NCBI GenBank assembly: GCA_937957815.1
Contig: CALFXN010000329.1
Coordinates: 1 to 29,509 of the forward strand
Length of the DNA: 29,509 nucleotides
Source: an uncultured Synergistales bacterium
GTDB lineage: Bacteria; Synergistota; Synergistia; Synergistales; Aminobacteriaceae
Direction of reading: 5' to 3'
Positions 17,135 to 24,728 of this stretch are shown here, one piece after another (position 1 is the first letter of the stretch; each line of letters starts with the position of its first letter). The translations under genes were made by a program, and so were the position numbers. A model generated the notes under the pieces. It did not search any database. It had not been told where the DNA came from and was given only the letters and a program-made list of their open reading frames with translations.

Positions 17135-18232
17135 TTAGCTCCTTTCCCGGGATCCCCCGCGCGCATCGAAGGACAGGTACGCGAGAACGGGCTCCCCGAC
17201 TATGCCCTCGACGGGCTCGAACAATTCCCTGCACCGCATCCCCGCTCCGAGAAGCAGGTTTCCGGACGGCGCGGCCAGAACGACGACGCGCATGTCGCGC
17301 CGAAGCTCCGCGGTCGTCACTGGAACTCCCGTCCCCGCGTCGAGCGTCATGATGAGGTCGGGGAACGTGTACCGGCGTTTTCCTCCGACGTCGAGCGTCA
17401 TGTATTCGTTCCAGAAGGTCGCGGACACTCCCCCTTCGACCTCGATCCGGCCGTGGTCGAACCCGCCTTCGGTCGCGAGGTCGTACCGCACGACCGCGCC
17501 TTCCGCAACGACCGTTCCGCCGAGGAGCGCAGCCGCGGCGGCCGCGACCGCTTCCCCGCCGAAACCGGCGTCGCGCATCGCGAATCCGACCTCGATCGCC
17601 CTCCGGACCCCGCCAGGCGCCGCGTGCCGTTTCGCGTACGACGCCGGTACCGGATTTCGGGCCACGGACACAAGTCCGCCCGCACGTACGGAACTCTGTC
17701 GTACGAGCGCCGATACCGCCTCCATCGGTCCCCTGAAGATCGCCTCGAGGTACGTCCCCTTCTCAGGATCCCCACCCGCCGCGGCCTGCACCGAGCGATA
17801 CGCGGCGTCGCGATGGAGCCCCATCGAGCCCATGAGCCCCGTCGGATGGGCGCGACCGTTGCACGGGGCGTCAACTACCGGTCGCCCGGTCATCGCGGCG
17901 GGAACCCATCCGTTGCAGATCGCGCTGCCACCGCATTCGTTCGTGATGAGCCCGCCGACCGAGAGATCCTCGAAACGTTCGAGCATCGTCACGACGCGTC
18001 CCGCCGCCTCCGGCGAAGCGCAGGCGTCTCTCGCCGCCGGCGCCCCTACGGCCGAACACGTCAGCAGCACGACTTCCGGATCGACATCGTCGATATCGAC
18101 GAGGTTCACTCCCCCGAGGCGCACCGCCTCGACCGCGAGAAGGCGCCCCTTCTCCATGGATCCGCCGCCGCCGCCGCCGAGCAGGCACCCTCCGAGAATC
18201 GCGGCATCGATTTCTTCCCGTGTCAGTTTCAT
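17135..18232 (-). CDS. DUF917 family protein (hydantoinase-associated)
   Basis: The 365-residue protein matches DUF917, a family often annotated beside hydantoinase/oxoprolinase genes and without a firmly assigned reaction of its own. The N-terminus has the family's Gly-rich loop (GCLLGGGGGGS, about 15-25), encoded by a GGC/GGA run. It is followed by VNLVDIDDVDPEVVLLTCSA and further Gly-rich segments. It is cytosolic by absence of signal or transmembrane segments. The start is taken as ATG 18232, preceded by GGGTGA with a 5-nt spacer; GTG 18241, three codons earlier, lacks a ribosome site. It lies 28 nt after the racemase gene and 3 nt before DUF1177. Together with the racemase it suggests cyclic amide or hydantoin-like chemistry, unproven. 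Confidence 0.87.
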   Translation of the reverse strand: MKLTREEIDAAILGGCLLGGGGGGSMEKGRLLAVEAVRLGGVNLVDIDDVDPEVVLLTCSAVGAPAARDACASPEAAGRVVTMLERFEDLSVGGLITNECGGSAICNGWVPAAMTGRPVVDAPCNGRAHPTGLMGSMGLHRDAAYRSVQAAAGGDPEKGTYLEAIFRGPMEAVSALVRQSSVRAGGLVSVARNPVPASYAKRHAAPGGVRRAIEVGFAMRDAGFGGEAVAAAAAALLGGTVVAEGAVVRYDLATEGGFDHGRIEVEGGVSATFWNEYMTLDVGGKRRYTFPDLIMTLDAGTGVPVTTAELRRDMRVVVLAAPSGNLLLGAGMRCRELFEPVEGIVGEPVLAYLSFDARGGSRERS

Positions 18233-18260
18233 ACCCTTCACCCGCGTTTCGTTCTCTACG

Positions 18261-18914
18261 TCAGCAGAGTGCGGCGCGCATGGCCGCTCCCGCCGCGATC
18301 AGCGGATCGATGACGACAAGCCCCGTCTGCTCCCGAAGCACGGCCGCGATTCCGATCGTCGCGAACCCCGTACACGCGAGCGCGAGCACCCGGGCGCCGC
18401 GATCCCTCATCAGGCGCGCCGAAGCGATCGTCCGTTCCCGTCCTCCGTGAGTCATGAGGTCGAGCGTCGACGACACCCCATCCGGACGTCCGGACGCAAC
18501 CAGCGCGTCGCCGAGAATCGCGCGCATCTCTTCCGGGACGTCCTCCATGATGCCGAGAACGCCCACCGCCGCCCCGAACGAACGGGCAAGATGCGCCGTC
18601 GCGATTCCCGCGCCGACGACCGGAACCGTGAGATCCCGCTGAAGCGTCCGTACGGCGGGATCTCCCGCACAGCTCACGAGAATCCCCCCGACCCCATCTC
18701 GTTCCATTTCGCGGGCAAGCGCGATCACTTTCGGAATCGCGAGGCGCTCCGTCCCGGAATCGTGGATCCCCTCGGGTTGGTCCGGAATGCAGCGGGACTC
18801 CACCCGAAGCCCCGGAAAGGTCCGTTCGAGGATGTCGCCGTGACGCCGGAGCAGCGACTCGTCGTCCGTGGTCAGGACCCGGATGAGGCCGACTTTCGCT
18901 TCGGTTACCACCAT
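18261..18914 (-). CDS. Asp/Glu (hydantoin) racemase family protein
   Basis: The 217-residue protein belongs to the Asp/Glu/hydantoin racemase superfamily, cofactor-independent enzymes that use two cysteines as opposing acid/base. The pair is C82 in ILVSCAGDPAV and C181 in LALACTGFA. The N-terminus (VGLIRVLTTDDE) and PVVGAGIATAHLA also fit. Length is normal. It is probably cytosolic, converting D- and L-forms of an amino acid or hydantoin, or using the same site for another reaction. ATG 18914 lies inside the end of the OPT gene (10-nt overlap) with GGAGG 8-9 nt upstream, so it is coupled to the transporter. The substrate cannot be told from the sequence. Confidence 0.88.
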   Translation of the reverse strand: MVVTEAKVGLIRVLTTDDESLLRRHGDILERTFPGLRVESRCIPDQPEGIHDSGTERLAIPKVIALAREMERDGVGGILVSCAGDPAVRTLQRDLTVPVVGAGIATAHLARSFGAAVGVLGIMEDVPEEMRAILGDALVASGRPDGVSSTLDLMTHGGRERTIASARLMRDRGARVLALACTGFATIGIAAVLREQTGLVVIDPLIAAGAAMRAALC

Positions 18915-20539
18915 CCGAAACTCCTCCCGAGCGCGTTCACGAAGCCGTAGATTCCGTCTCCGGCAATGAACCCCGCGCCGTACAGCTCGAGGAGCTCCCC
19001 GTGATTCTTCTCGAACGCGAGTCTGATGGCGACGGCGACAAGAAGCCCTATCCCGTAGATCGGGTTGTTAATCAGGAGTCCCGTCGCGAAGAGCACGCCG
19101 AGCGCCTTTTTCGCGCCTCCCGCGAACTGGAGCGCCGCTCCGGCAACCGACCAGACCAGAAGCTGGCGCAGGATCTCCGGGTGCGATCCCGCCTTGATCG
19201 TCGCCGCAAACACCTTGCTGACGGGCGGGATGAGATTCTGCCGGAAGTGCATGTCCATGAGAAGTCCGACGACGACCATCGCGATGACGCCGCCGATCAG
19301 CTCGGAGATCACCTGCTGGCGTCTGCCGTCGAGCTCGTATGCCGGGTTCGTTCCCCTGCCGCGGATGATCCATCCGGTCTTCAGGTCGTATCCCATATCC
19401 GCGAAGCACGGCCCGGTGCTGGCGACATACCCCGTCAGCAGCGCGAGCGCCGCGGGGGGGAACCCCATGAAGAGTCCGAGACTCAGGAAGATGATGCTGA
19501 TCGCGAACCCGGGAAACCATCCCGAGTGCATCGCGCAGAGCCCGACGAGAATCGGGCTGACCAGCGCGGAAATCGTGCTCCAGGTCACCCAGAGCGACAG
19601 CGTCGAAGCCGACATCTCCGACCAGATGCCCGAGATGAGCGACAGGGCCACTGCGCCCGCGAGGAAGAGGACGAAGCCCATTCCGATGGCCTTCTTCGTG
19701 GCGTCTTTGCTCACACTGTACGTATCCTGCATTGTTTCCGCGGCGCCGTTTCCGGATTTGCGCGTGATGATGACGATGGCCTGGATCAGCGAGACGACTC
19801 CGGCCCCGATCATGACGCCATGGGGGATATAGGTCTTCCCGAGATCGACTGGGAGCCCCGAAATTCCCAGACTTCCAAGAAACGCCGCGATCTGCGGGAA
19901 GTACCCGCGGACGAGGAGTCCAAGGGCCAGCGCGACCATCGCGAACGTATTCGCGATGAAGGCGATGCCGACCCCCGCCATCGGCAGTCCGGCGGCGAGA
20001 AACGGTTTGATCTTGAGAGCCGCTCCCGCCGCTCCGAGCAGGATGCCTCCGAAGAGCAGCCGCCCCTTTCGTCCGCCTTCATCCCCCGCTATGAGCGCCT
20101 GCGCCGTCGCGACACCGGGAGGCCATGAACCGCTCGCCGGGAACAGCTCGGAATCGTAGACGCGATACACGAAGTACATCCCGATCAGCGTCGCGATCCC
20201 CGATCCGATGAGCATCGGGATGAGCTGCTTCATGTCGCCGAAGGCGAACAGGATTCCGACCGCGAGAAGTCCGCAGTTCGCCGCCCCGAAGCCGGCGGCG
20301 GACGTCATCGTCTGCACGAGATTCTGCCTGTCGAGACTCCGGAACTTTTCCATCGACGCGAGCGGAATCCGCGCTATCGCCATCGCGAGCAGCGCCCCGA
20401 TCACGGATGTGTTCGGGGTGATGCCGATCCTCGCGATGATCTGCATGCAGATCACGGCCGACAGAACCGAAACGAAGACGCTGACCAGCAGCGTCTCCCT
20501 CTCGAGCGCCTTCACGTGTGGTTCGTGTGGATCCTTCAT
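18905..20539 (-). CDS. OPT-family oligopeptide transporter
   Basis: The 544-residue polytopic inner-membrane protein belongs to the OPT family of proton-coupled importers of oligopeptides or metal chelates. Many hydrophobic segments are visible from about residue 18 to the C-terminus. Characteristic pieces are LVQTMTSAAGFGAANCGLL (about 72-90), a loop with SELFPASGSWPPGVATAQAL and, late, GYDLKTGWIIRGRGTNPAYE. It is a bacterial-length member, shorter than fungal and plant OPTs. It is first of a seven-gene operon whose other products are soluble, so it is likely to bring in their substrate. ATG 20539 is preceded by a GGGGGG-type purine run. The 225-bp upstream region has a palindrome and a weak promoter candidate. 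Whether it carries peptides or something else is open. Confidence 0.93.
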   Translation of the reverse strand: MKDPHEPHVKALERETLLVSVFVSVLSAVICMQIIARIGITPNTSVIGALLAMAIARIPLASMEKFRSLDRQNLVQTMTSAAGFGAANCGLLAVGILFAFGDMKQLIPMLIGSGIATLIGMYFVYRVYDSELFPASGSWPPGVATAQALIAGDEGGRKGRLLFGGILLGAAGAALKIKPFLAAGLPMAGVGIAFIANTFAMVALALGLLVRGYFPQIAAFLGSLGISGLPVDLGKTYIPHGVMIGAGVVSLIQAIVIITRKSGNGAAETMQDTYSVSKDATKKAIGMGFVLFLAGAVALSLISGIWSEMSASTLSLWVTWSTISALVSPILVGLCAMHSGWFPGFAISIIFLSLGLFMGFPPAALALLTGYVASTGPCFADMGYDLKTGWIIRGRGTNPAYELDGRRQQVISELIGGVIAMVVVGLLMDMHFRQNLIPPVSKVFAATIKAGSHPEILRQLLVWSVAGAALQFAGGAKKALGVLFATGLLINNPIYGIGLLVAVAIRLAFEKNHGELLELYGAGFIAGDGIYGFVNALGRSFGWW

Positions 20540-20675
20540 GTGACCGCCCCCCTCAATTCGTCGTCAGAAAACGAACGGAACCGGAAAACACGCGCAACCG
20601 TAACGATCGTATCGCTCTCTCCTCTCTCCCGACCCGGGCACAGTGTACTATTTCCACTCGTCGGACGATATCGGC

Positions 20676-20696
20676 CATGTCGTATTTTCTGACATG
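20676..20696. promoter_or_regulatory. Palindrome upstream of the OPT operon, possible operator
   Basis: CATGTC and GACATG are separated by 9 nt in the 225-bp gap before the OPT gene. On the minus strand a weak promoter candidate, TTGTTC (20712-20707), 17 nt, GAAAAT (20689-20684), would have its -10 inside the palindrome. That is a classical repressor-site arrangement. The promoter match is poor, so treat this as a candidate. Confidence 0.35.
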
Positions 20697-20745
20697 ACGA
20701 GGTCCGGAACAATGGTCCGTGGACACGAAAGTCCCCGAACTTCTC

Positions 20746-20760
20746 TGTGCGGGAGGCACA
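20746..20760 (-). terminator. Small hairpin after the ABC-transporter operon
   Basis: TGTGC and GCACA pair around GGGAG, 4 nt beyond the stop of the last ABC gene. The stem is only five base pairs and no T tract follows, so this is a weak terminator call at the expected place. Confidence 0.25.
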
Positions 20761-20764
20761 CTCC

Positions 20765-21718
20765 TCAGGTGCGGCCTGAGTGCAGGTGACAGGAGACCTC
20801 CCGTCCGCCCGCCAGAACGCGGGGAGGCGGAGTTTCGCAAACATCGGACGCATCCGGACACCGTGTCCGGAAGGCGCAGCCTCCCGGCGGGTCGAGCGGA
20901 CTCGGAATCTCTCCCCGGACGGGGTCGGATGTCATTCTCCGTCCCGGATCGGGAACGGCGCTCAGTAACGCCCTCGTGTACGGGTGAAGCGGAGAGTCGA
21001 CGATATCCGAGACAGTTCCGCTTTCCACGATCCGCCCGAGGTACATGACCGCGACGCGGTCGGAGAAGCAGCTGACGATCTTGAGGTCGTGCGTGATGAG
21101 CAGGTATGTCAGGGTCCGCGTTCCGCGGATTTCCATAAGGAGGTTGAGAATCTGCGCCTGCACCGAGACGTCGAGTGCGGACGTCGGCTCGTCCAGCAGG
21201 AGCAGTTGCGGTTCGAGGATCAGGGATCGCGCGATCGCGACGCGCTGCTTCTGTCCGCCAGACAGTTCGTGCGGATACTTCGGAAGCAGATCCCTTCCGA
21301 GGCCGACGAGATCGAGCATCGCGGAAACCCGACCGGAGCGTTCGCGCGCGTTCCCCATTCCGCGGATCAGGAGTCCCTCCTCTATCTGGAACCTGATAGT
21401 CTTCCTCGGATCGAGCGATGATTCGGGGTCCTGAAAGACCATCTGGACGCACGCGCGCCTCCTGTCCGACTCCTTCAGCGGTTCGCCGGAGAGCAGAATC
21501 TCGCCCGACGTCGGCCGATGAACGCCGGCGACGAGATTGGCGACGGTCGACTTCCCCGATCCGCTCTCGCCGACGATACTGAACACGCTTCCGCGCGGAA
21601 CCGAAAACGACACGGAACGTACGGCGTGAAGTTCGAGCGTCGGACGTCCGAACAGGTTTTTCCGGACCGGAAACGTCTTTCCCACGTTGCGCACTTCGAG
21701 GATGTCCATGGGTTTCAC
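20765..21718 (-). CDS. Peptide ABC transporter ATP-binding protein (DppF/OppF-like)
   Basis: The 317-residue ABC ATPase has Walker A GESGSGKS (50-57), Q loop FQDPESSLDP, signature LSGGQKQR (152-159), Walker B LLLLDEPTSALD (about 172-183) and the H loop LLITHD. The C-terminal extension typical of oligopeptide/dipeptide ATPases is present: HPYTRALLSAVP, then C-x5-C spacing (CAFRTRC) with two more Cys, a pattern linked to a bound cluster in some relatives. It pairs with the DppD-like ATPase to power dipeptide/oligopeptide import. The start is GTG 21718, overlapping the upstream stop as GTGA, with GGAG 7 nt before it; ATG 21709 is an alternative. It is last in its operon. Confidence 0.94.
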   Translation of the reverse strand: MKPMDILEVRNVGKTFPVRKNLFGRPTLELHAVRSVSFSVPRGSVFSIVGESGSGKSTVANLVAGVHRPTSGEILLSGEPLKESDRRRACVQMVFQDPESSLDPRKTIRFQIEEGLLIRGMGNARERSGRVSAMLDLVGLGRDLLPKYPHELSGGQKQRVAIARSLILEPQLLLLDEPTSALDVSVQAQILNLLMEIRGTRTLTYLLITHDLKIVSCFSDRVAVMYLGRIVESGTVSDIVDSPLHPYTRALLSAVPDPGRRMTSDPVRGEIPSPLDPPGGCAFRTRCPDASDVCETPPPRVLAGGREVSCHLHSGRT

Positions 21719-22689
21719 GCCCCTTCTCCACGGTATTTCCAGCACCAGACGACGCGGCCGCCGAAATCGCGGGGGGGCGGCGGCTGAGTCCGGCACACGT
21801 CCATGACCGCGTCGCACCTGGGATGGAACCGACACCCCGGCGGAGGGGAGAGCGGACTCGGGACGGTGCCCCGGATCGCCGCGAGCGGACATCCCCTCCG
21901 TTCCGCCCCGAGCGTCGGAATCGACCGGAGCAGACCGACGGTGTACGGATGGAGGGGATTCGCGAAGATGTCCGCGACCGGCGCGATCTCCATGACCCTC
22001 CCCGCGTACATCACCATGATCCGCTGCGCTATCTGCGACACGACCCCGAGGTCGTGCGTGATGAAGATGAGCGCCGTGTTCGACACCCGCTGCAACTCCC
22101 GGAAGAGATGAAGGATCTGCGCCTGGCTGATCACGTCGAGCGCCGTCGTCGGTTCGTCGGCGACCAGCAGCGCCGGTTCGCAGAGCATCGCCATTGCGAT
22201 CATGACGCGCTGCCGCATTCCGCCGCTGAATTCGAACGGATACCGCTCCAGCATCCGCTCGGGGTCGGGAATCGCGAGGCGCTCCATCATTCCGACGACC
22301 CGGTCCCTGGCGGACGGGCCCGGCATTCCCAGATGCTCCTCCAGTACCTCGCCGAGCTGCCTGCCGATACGGATGGACGGGTTCAACGAGTTGAGGGGGT
22401 TCTGGAAAACCATCGACACGTCGCGGCCGCGGAACGCGGCCAGCGACGCGCAGGGCTGTCCCCTGAACGTCAGGTTTCCTTCCCTCCGGACCGATGGAGC
22501 CGAAACGAGATCCATGATCGAGAGGACCGTGACGCTCTTACCCGAACCGCTCTCCCCGACGATGCCGAGGGACTCCCCCCTTTCGACCGAGAAGGAGACG
22601 TCTTCGCACGCCGTCAGGATCCCTTCCGGAAGGCGGAAGCGGACCGAAAGCGAGCTGATGGAGAGCAGCGGAACGGAACGGTCCGTCAA
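21715..22689 (-). CDS. Peptide ABC transporter ATP-binding protein (DppD/OppD-like)
   Basis: The 324-residue ABC ATPase has Walker A GESGSGKS (45-52), Q loop FQNPLNSLNP, signature FSGGMRQR (about 154-161), Walker B LLVADEPTTALD and FITHDLG. The C-terminal oligopeptide-type tail has four Cys (GCRFHPRCDAVMDVC and a late WCW). The start needs care: the only credible initiation codon is TTG 22689, which overlaps the M20 gene stop (TTGA) and has AGGAGA about 9 nt upstream. The frame has no Met before residue ~59, and upstream sequence in this frame lies over the M20 gene. It forms the ATPase pair with the next gene. Confidence 0.93.
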   Translation of the reverse strand: MTDRSVPLLSISSLSVRFRLPEGILTACEDVSFSVERGESLGIVGESGSGKSVTVLSIMDLVSAPSVRREGNLTFRGQPCASLAAFRGRDVSMVFQNPLNSLNPSIRIGRQLGEVLEEHLGMPGPSARDRVVGMMERLAIPDPERMLERYPFEFSGGMRQRVMIAMAMLCEPALLVADEPTTALDVISQAQILHLFRELQRVSNTALIFITHDLGVVSQIAQRIMVMYAGRVMEIAPVADIFANPLHPYTVGLLRSIPTLGAERRGCPLAAIRGTVPSPLSPPPGCRFHPRCDAVMDVCRTQPPPPRDFGGRVVWCWKYRGEGA

Positions 22690-23858
22690 AAATCCCGTCT
22701 CCTCTCGCGGAAGTACCGCGTCGCTTCGCGCATCAGATCTTCGTCGGCGAAGAGATCGCACGCCGTCAGCGCGAGAGCCTTGACGGCCCGGAGCATCGCG
22801 CCGTAGCCGTATTCGGAATCGGAACACGCGGCGAACTCGGGCGTATGCGTCGGGATCTTCTCTCCGGCCGTGATGTCGATATACCCCTGCGTTCCGGCGA
22901 CGACCTGCGTCACCGCCCCGACGTCCGTGGATCCGACTCCGTCCCCGTAGATCCGCGGAGACACCTTCTCGCCGACGAGTTCGTAGTTCCTGTCGATCGT
23001 CCGCGCGATCGGGACGTTAACGTACACCTCGGGCTGCGCGTCCCGGAGCGTCAGCGAAACGCGGCAGCCCGTCATTTTCGCGGCGCCCTCCGCGATGTCG
23101 CGCAGTCGGACCTCCATCGCGTCGACTTCCTCCATGGTCAGCGCCCGGAGGCCGATCTCCGCCTTCGTATAGTCGGGGATCGTGTTGAACGACTGTCCTC
23201 CGTCGAGGATGATGCCGTGGACGCGCGTCCGCTCCTTCATCTGCTGGCGCATGAGACCGATGCCATTGAAGAGAGAGATCATGGCGTCGAGCGCGTTGAC
23301 GCCCTTGTAGGGGCCGGCGGCCGCGTGCGCCGAGTGGCCGAAGAATTCGACGTAGAAGACCTTGATTGCGTACGAGATGTCGAACCCCGTGCTGAGCGTC
23401 GTCGGATGGATGATCATCGCCGCGTCCACGTCGCGGAAAACGCCTTTTTCGACGAGATGGATCTTGCCGCCGCCGTGCTCTTCGGCGGGGCAGCCCACGA
23501 ACAGGATCGTCCCCCGGCCCGGCGAGGGGATTCCACAGCTCCTGAGCGCGACGGCGGCTCCGGCTCCGATCGTTCCGATCATATTGTGGCCGCACGCGTG
23601 ACCGACGCCCGGCAGGGCGTCGTACTCGCCGAGAAGCGCGATCCTCGGCGTTCCGGAACCGGACCGGGCGACGAACGCGGTCTCGAGTCCGCCCGCGTTC
23701 CACTCGACGTCGAATCCGTTTTTCCCGAGGAACTCGGCCAGCTCGCGCGACGAACGACGTTCCTGCCACGAAAGCTCATTGTATTCAAAAATCCGCTTCG
23801 CGATTCCGACAAGCTCATCCGAAAGAGCGTCGACACGGGATATGATTCGCTGCTTCAC
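22686..23858 (-). CDS. M20-family amidohydrolase (M20D type)
   Basis: The 390-residue metal-dependent amidohydrolase has the M20D ligand set: LLGEYDALPG (D80), GHACGHN with C89 and H91, PAEEHGGGK with E126/E127, H151 in IIHP, and a late His in THTPEF. The dimerisation (lid) domain begins near VEFFGHSAHAA. Family members split N-acyl or peptide amides, for example aminobenzoyl-glutamate-type or indoleacetyl-amino-acid conjugates. There is no signal peptide, so it acts in the cytosol on the substrate imported by the ABC transporter in whose operon it sits (between permeases and ATPases). The start is GTG 23858, 11 nt after GGAG; another in-frame GTG at 23867 sits too close to that site. The C-terminus ends in a charged RERRRDF that overlaps the DppD-like start. 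Confidence 0.92.
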   Translation of the reverse strand: MKQRIISRVDALSDELVGIAKRIFEYNELSWQERRSSRELAEFLGKNGFDVEWNAGGLETAFVARSGSGTPRIALLGEYDALPGVGHACGHNMIGTIGAGAAVALRSCGIPSPGRGTILFVGCPAEEHGGGKIHLVEKGVFRDVDAAMIIHPTTLSTGFDISYAIKVFYVEFFGHSAHAAAGPYKGVNALDAMISLFNGIGLMRQQMKERTRVHGIILDGGQSFNTIPDYTKAEIGLRALTMEEVDAMEVRLRDIAEGAAKMTGCRVSLTLRDAQPEVYVNVPIARTIDRNYELVGEKVSPRIYGDGVGSTDVGAVTQVVAGTQGYIDITAGEKIPTHTPEFAACSDSEYGYGAMLRAVKALALTACDLFADEDLMREATRYFRERRRDF

Positions 23859-23890
23859 CGCATACACATCTCCTTTTCTTTCCGCGCCCC

Positions 23891-24727
23891 TCACGAACGC
23901 ATGCGCGGGTCGAGGACGTCCCTGAGGCCGTCGCCCAGAAGGTTGAATCCGAGACACGTCACGAGAATCGCGACGCCCGGGAATATCGCGAGGAGTGGCG
24001 CCTTGTCGATGAAGGGCATCGCTTCGCTCAGCATACTCCCCCACGAAGGCGTCGGCGGCTGGATGCCGAGTCCGAGGAAGCTCAGCGTCGCTTCGCTGAT
24101 CACGGCGCCCGCGAAGCTCAGCGAGGCGTAGATGATCACGGTCGGCATGATGTTGACGATCAGGTGTCGCGAGATGACCCACCATCCCGACGCGCCGAGA
24201 ACACGCGAGGCGGTGACGAAGTCCTCGTTTCTGAGGCCGAGAACGGAACTCCGGACGACACGCGCGAAGCTCGGCACCATGACGAGTCCGATCGCTATCA
24301 TCGCGTTGAAGAGACCGGCGCCGAGCGTCGCCATCATCGCGATCGCGAGGAGAATGTAGGGAAACGAAAGAAGCGCGTCCATGAGACGCATGAACAGGGC
24401 GTCGGGGAAACCGCCGCAATATCCCACGACGACGCCGATGGTCGTCCCCACGAACGCTCCGATGCCGACCGCGATGACGCCGACGAGAAGAGAGACGCGG
24501 GCCCCCCAGACGAGCCGCGTGAAAACGTCGCGCCCGAAATCGTCCGTTCCGAGGGGATGTCCGCCGACGCCCGGCGACGCGAGCGTATTCGCGAAGTCCA
24601 TATCCTCGAACCCGAACGGCGAGATCGCGGGAGCGCCGAACGCGAGCGCGACGTTCAGCAGAACGATGCAGAGTCCCATGACTCCCTGCTTGCTCCTGAA
24701 AAAACGTTTCAGAAACGTCCCGGACAT
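23891..24727 (-). CDS. Peptide ABC transporter permease (DppC-like)
   Basis: The 278-residue inner-membrane permease has an N-terminal transmembrane helix after FRSKQGVMG, the DppC-type periplasmic loop (HPLGTDDFGRDVFTRLVWG, about 57-75) and five further helices. The EAA loop that contacts the ATPase is near NEDFVTASRVLGASGWW. The C-terminus ends in LLGDGLRDVLDPRMRS, typical of the family. ATG 24727 starts 1 nt after the DppB stop (TGAGATG), with GGAGG 8 nt upstream. It works as a heterodimer with the DppB-like permease. Confidence 0.95.
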   Translation of the reverse strand: MSGTFLKRFFRSKQGVMGLCIVLLNVALAFGAPAISPFGFEDMDFANTLASPGVGGHPLGTDDFGRDVFTRLVWGARVSLLVGVIAVGIGAFVGTTIGVVVGYCGGFPDALFMRLMDALLSFPYILLAIAMMATLGAGLFNAMIAIGLVMVPSFARVVRSSVLGLRNEDFVTASRVLGASGWWVISRHLIVNIMPTVIIYASLSFAGAVISEATLSFLGLGIQPPTPSWGSMLSEAMPFIDKAPLLAIFPGVAILVTCLGFNLLGDGLRDVLDPRMRS

Positions 24728-24728
24728 C

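Noticed and set aside
18160..18185. GCC/GGC-type triplet run resembling a microsatellite
   Set aside because: It encodes the Gly-rich N-terminal loop that is normal for DUF917 proteins.
15443..18313. Long open frame on the plus strand opposite the racemase-to-AroM genes
   Set aside because: It spans several well-supported minus-strand genes and their junctions, is compositionally biased (Arg/Asp/Pro) and has no ribosome site or recognisable domain.
20701..20740. GGTCCG direct repeat and GGAC/GTCC pairings near the OPT upstream region
   Set aside because: Short, GC-rich and overlapping; no consistent spacing or role beyond chance in this base composition.
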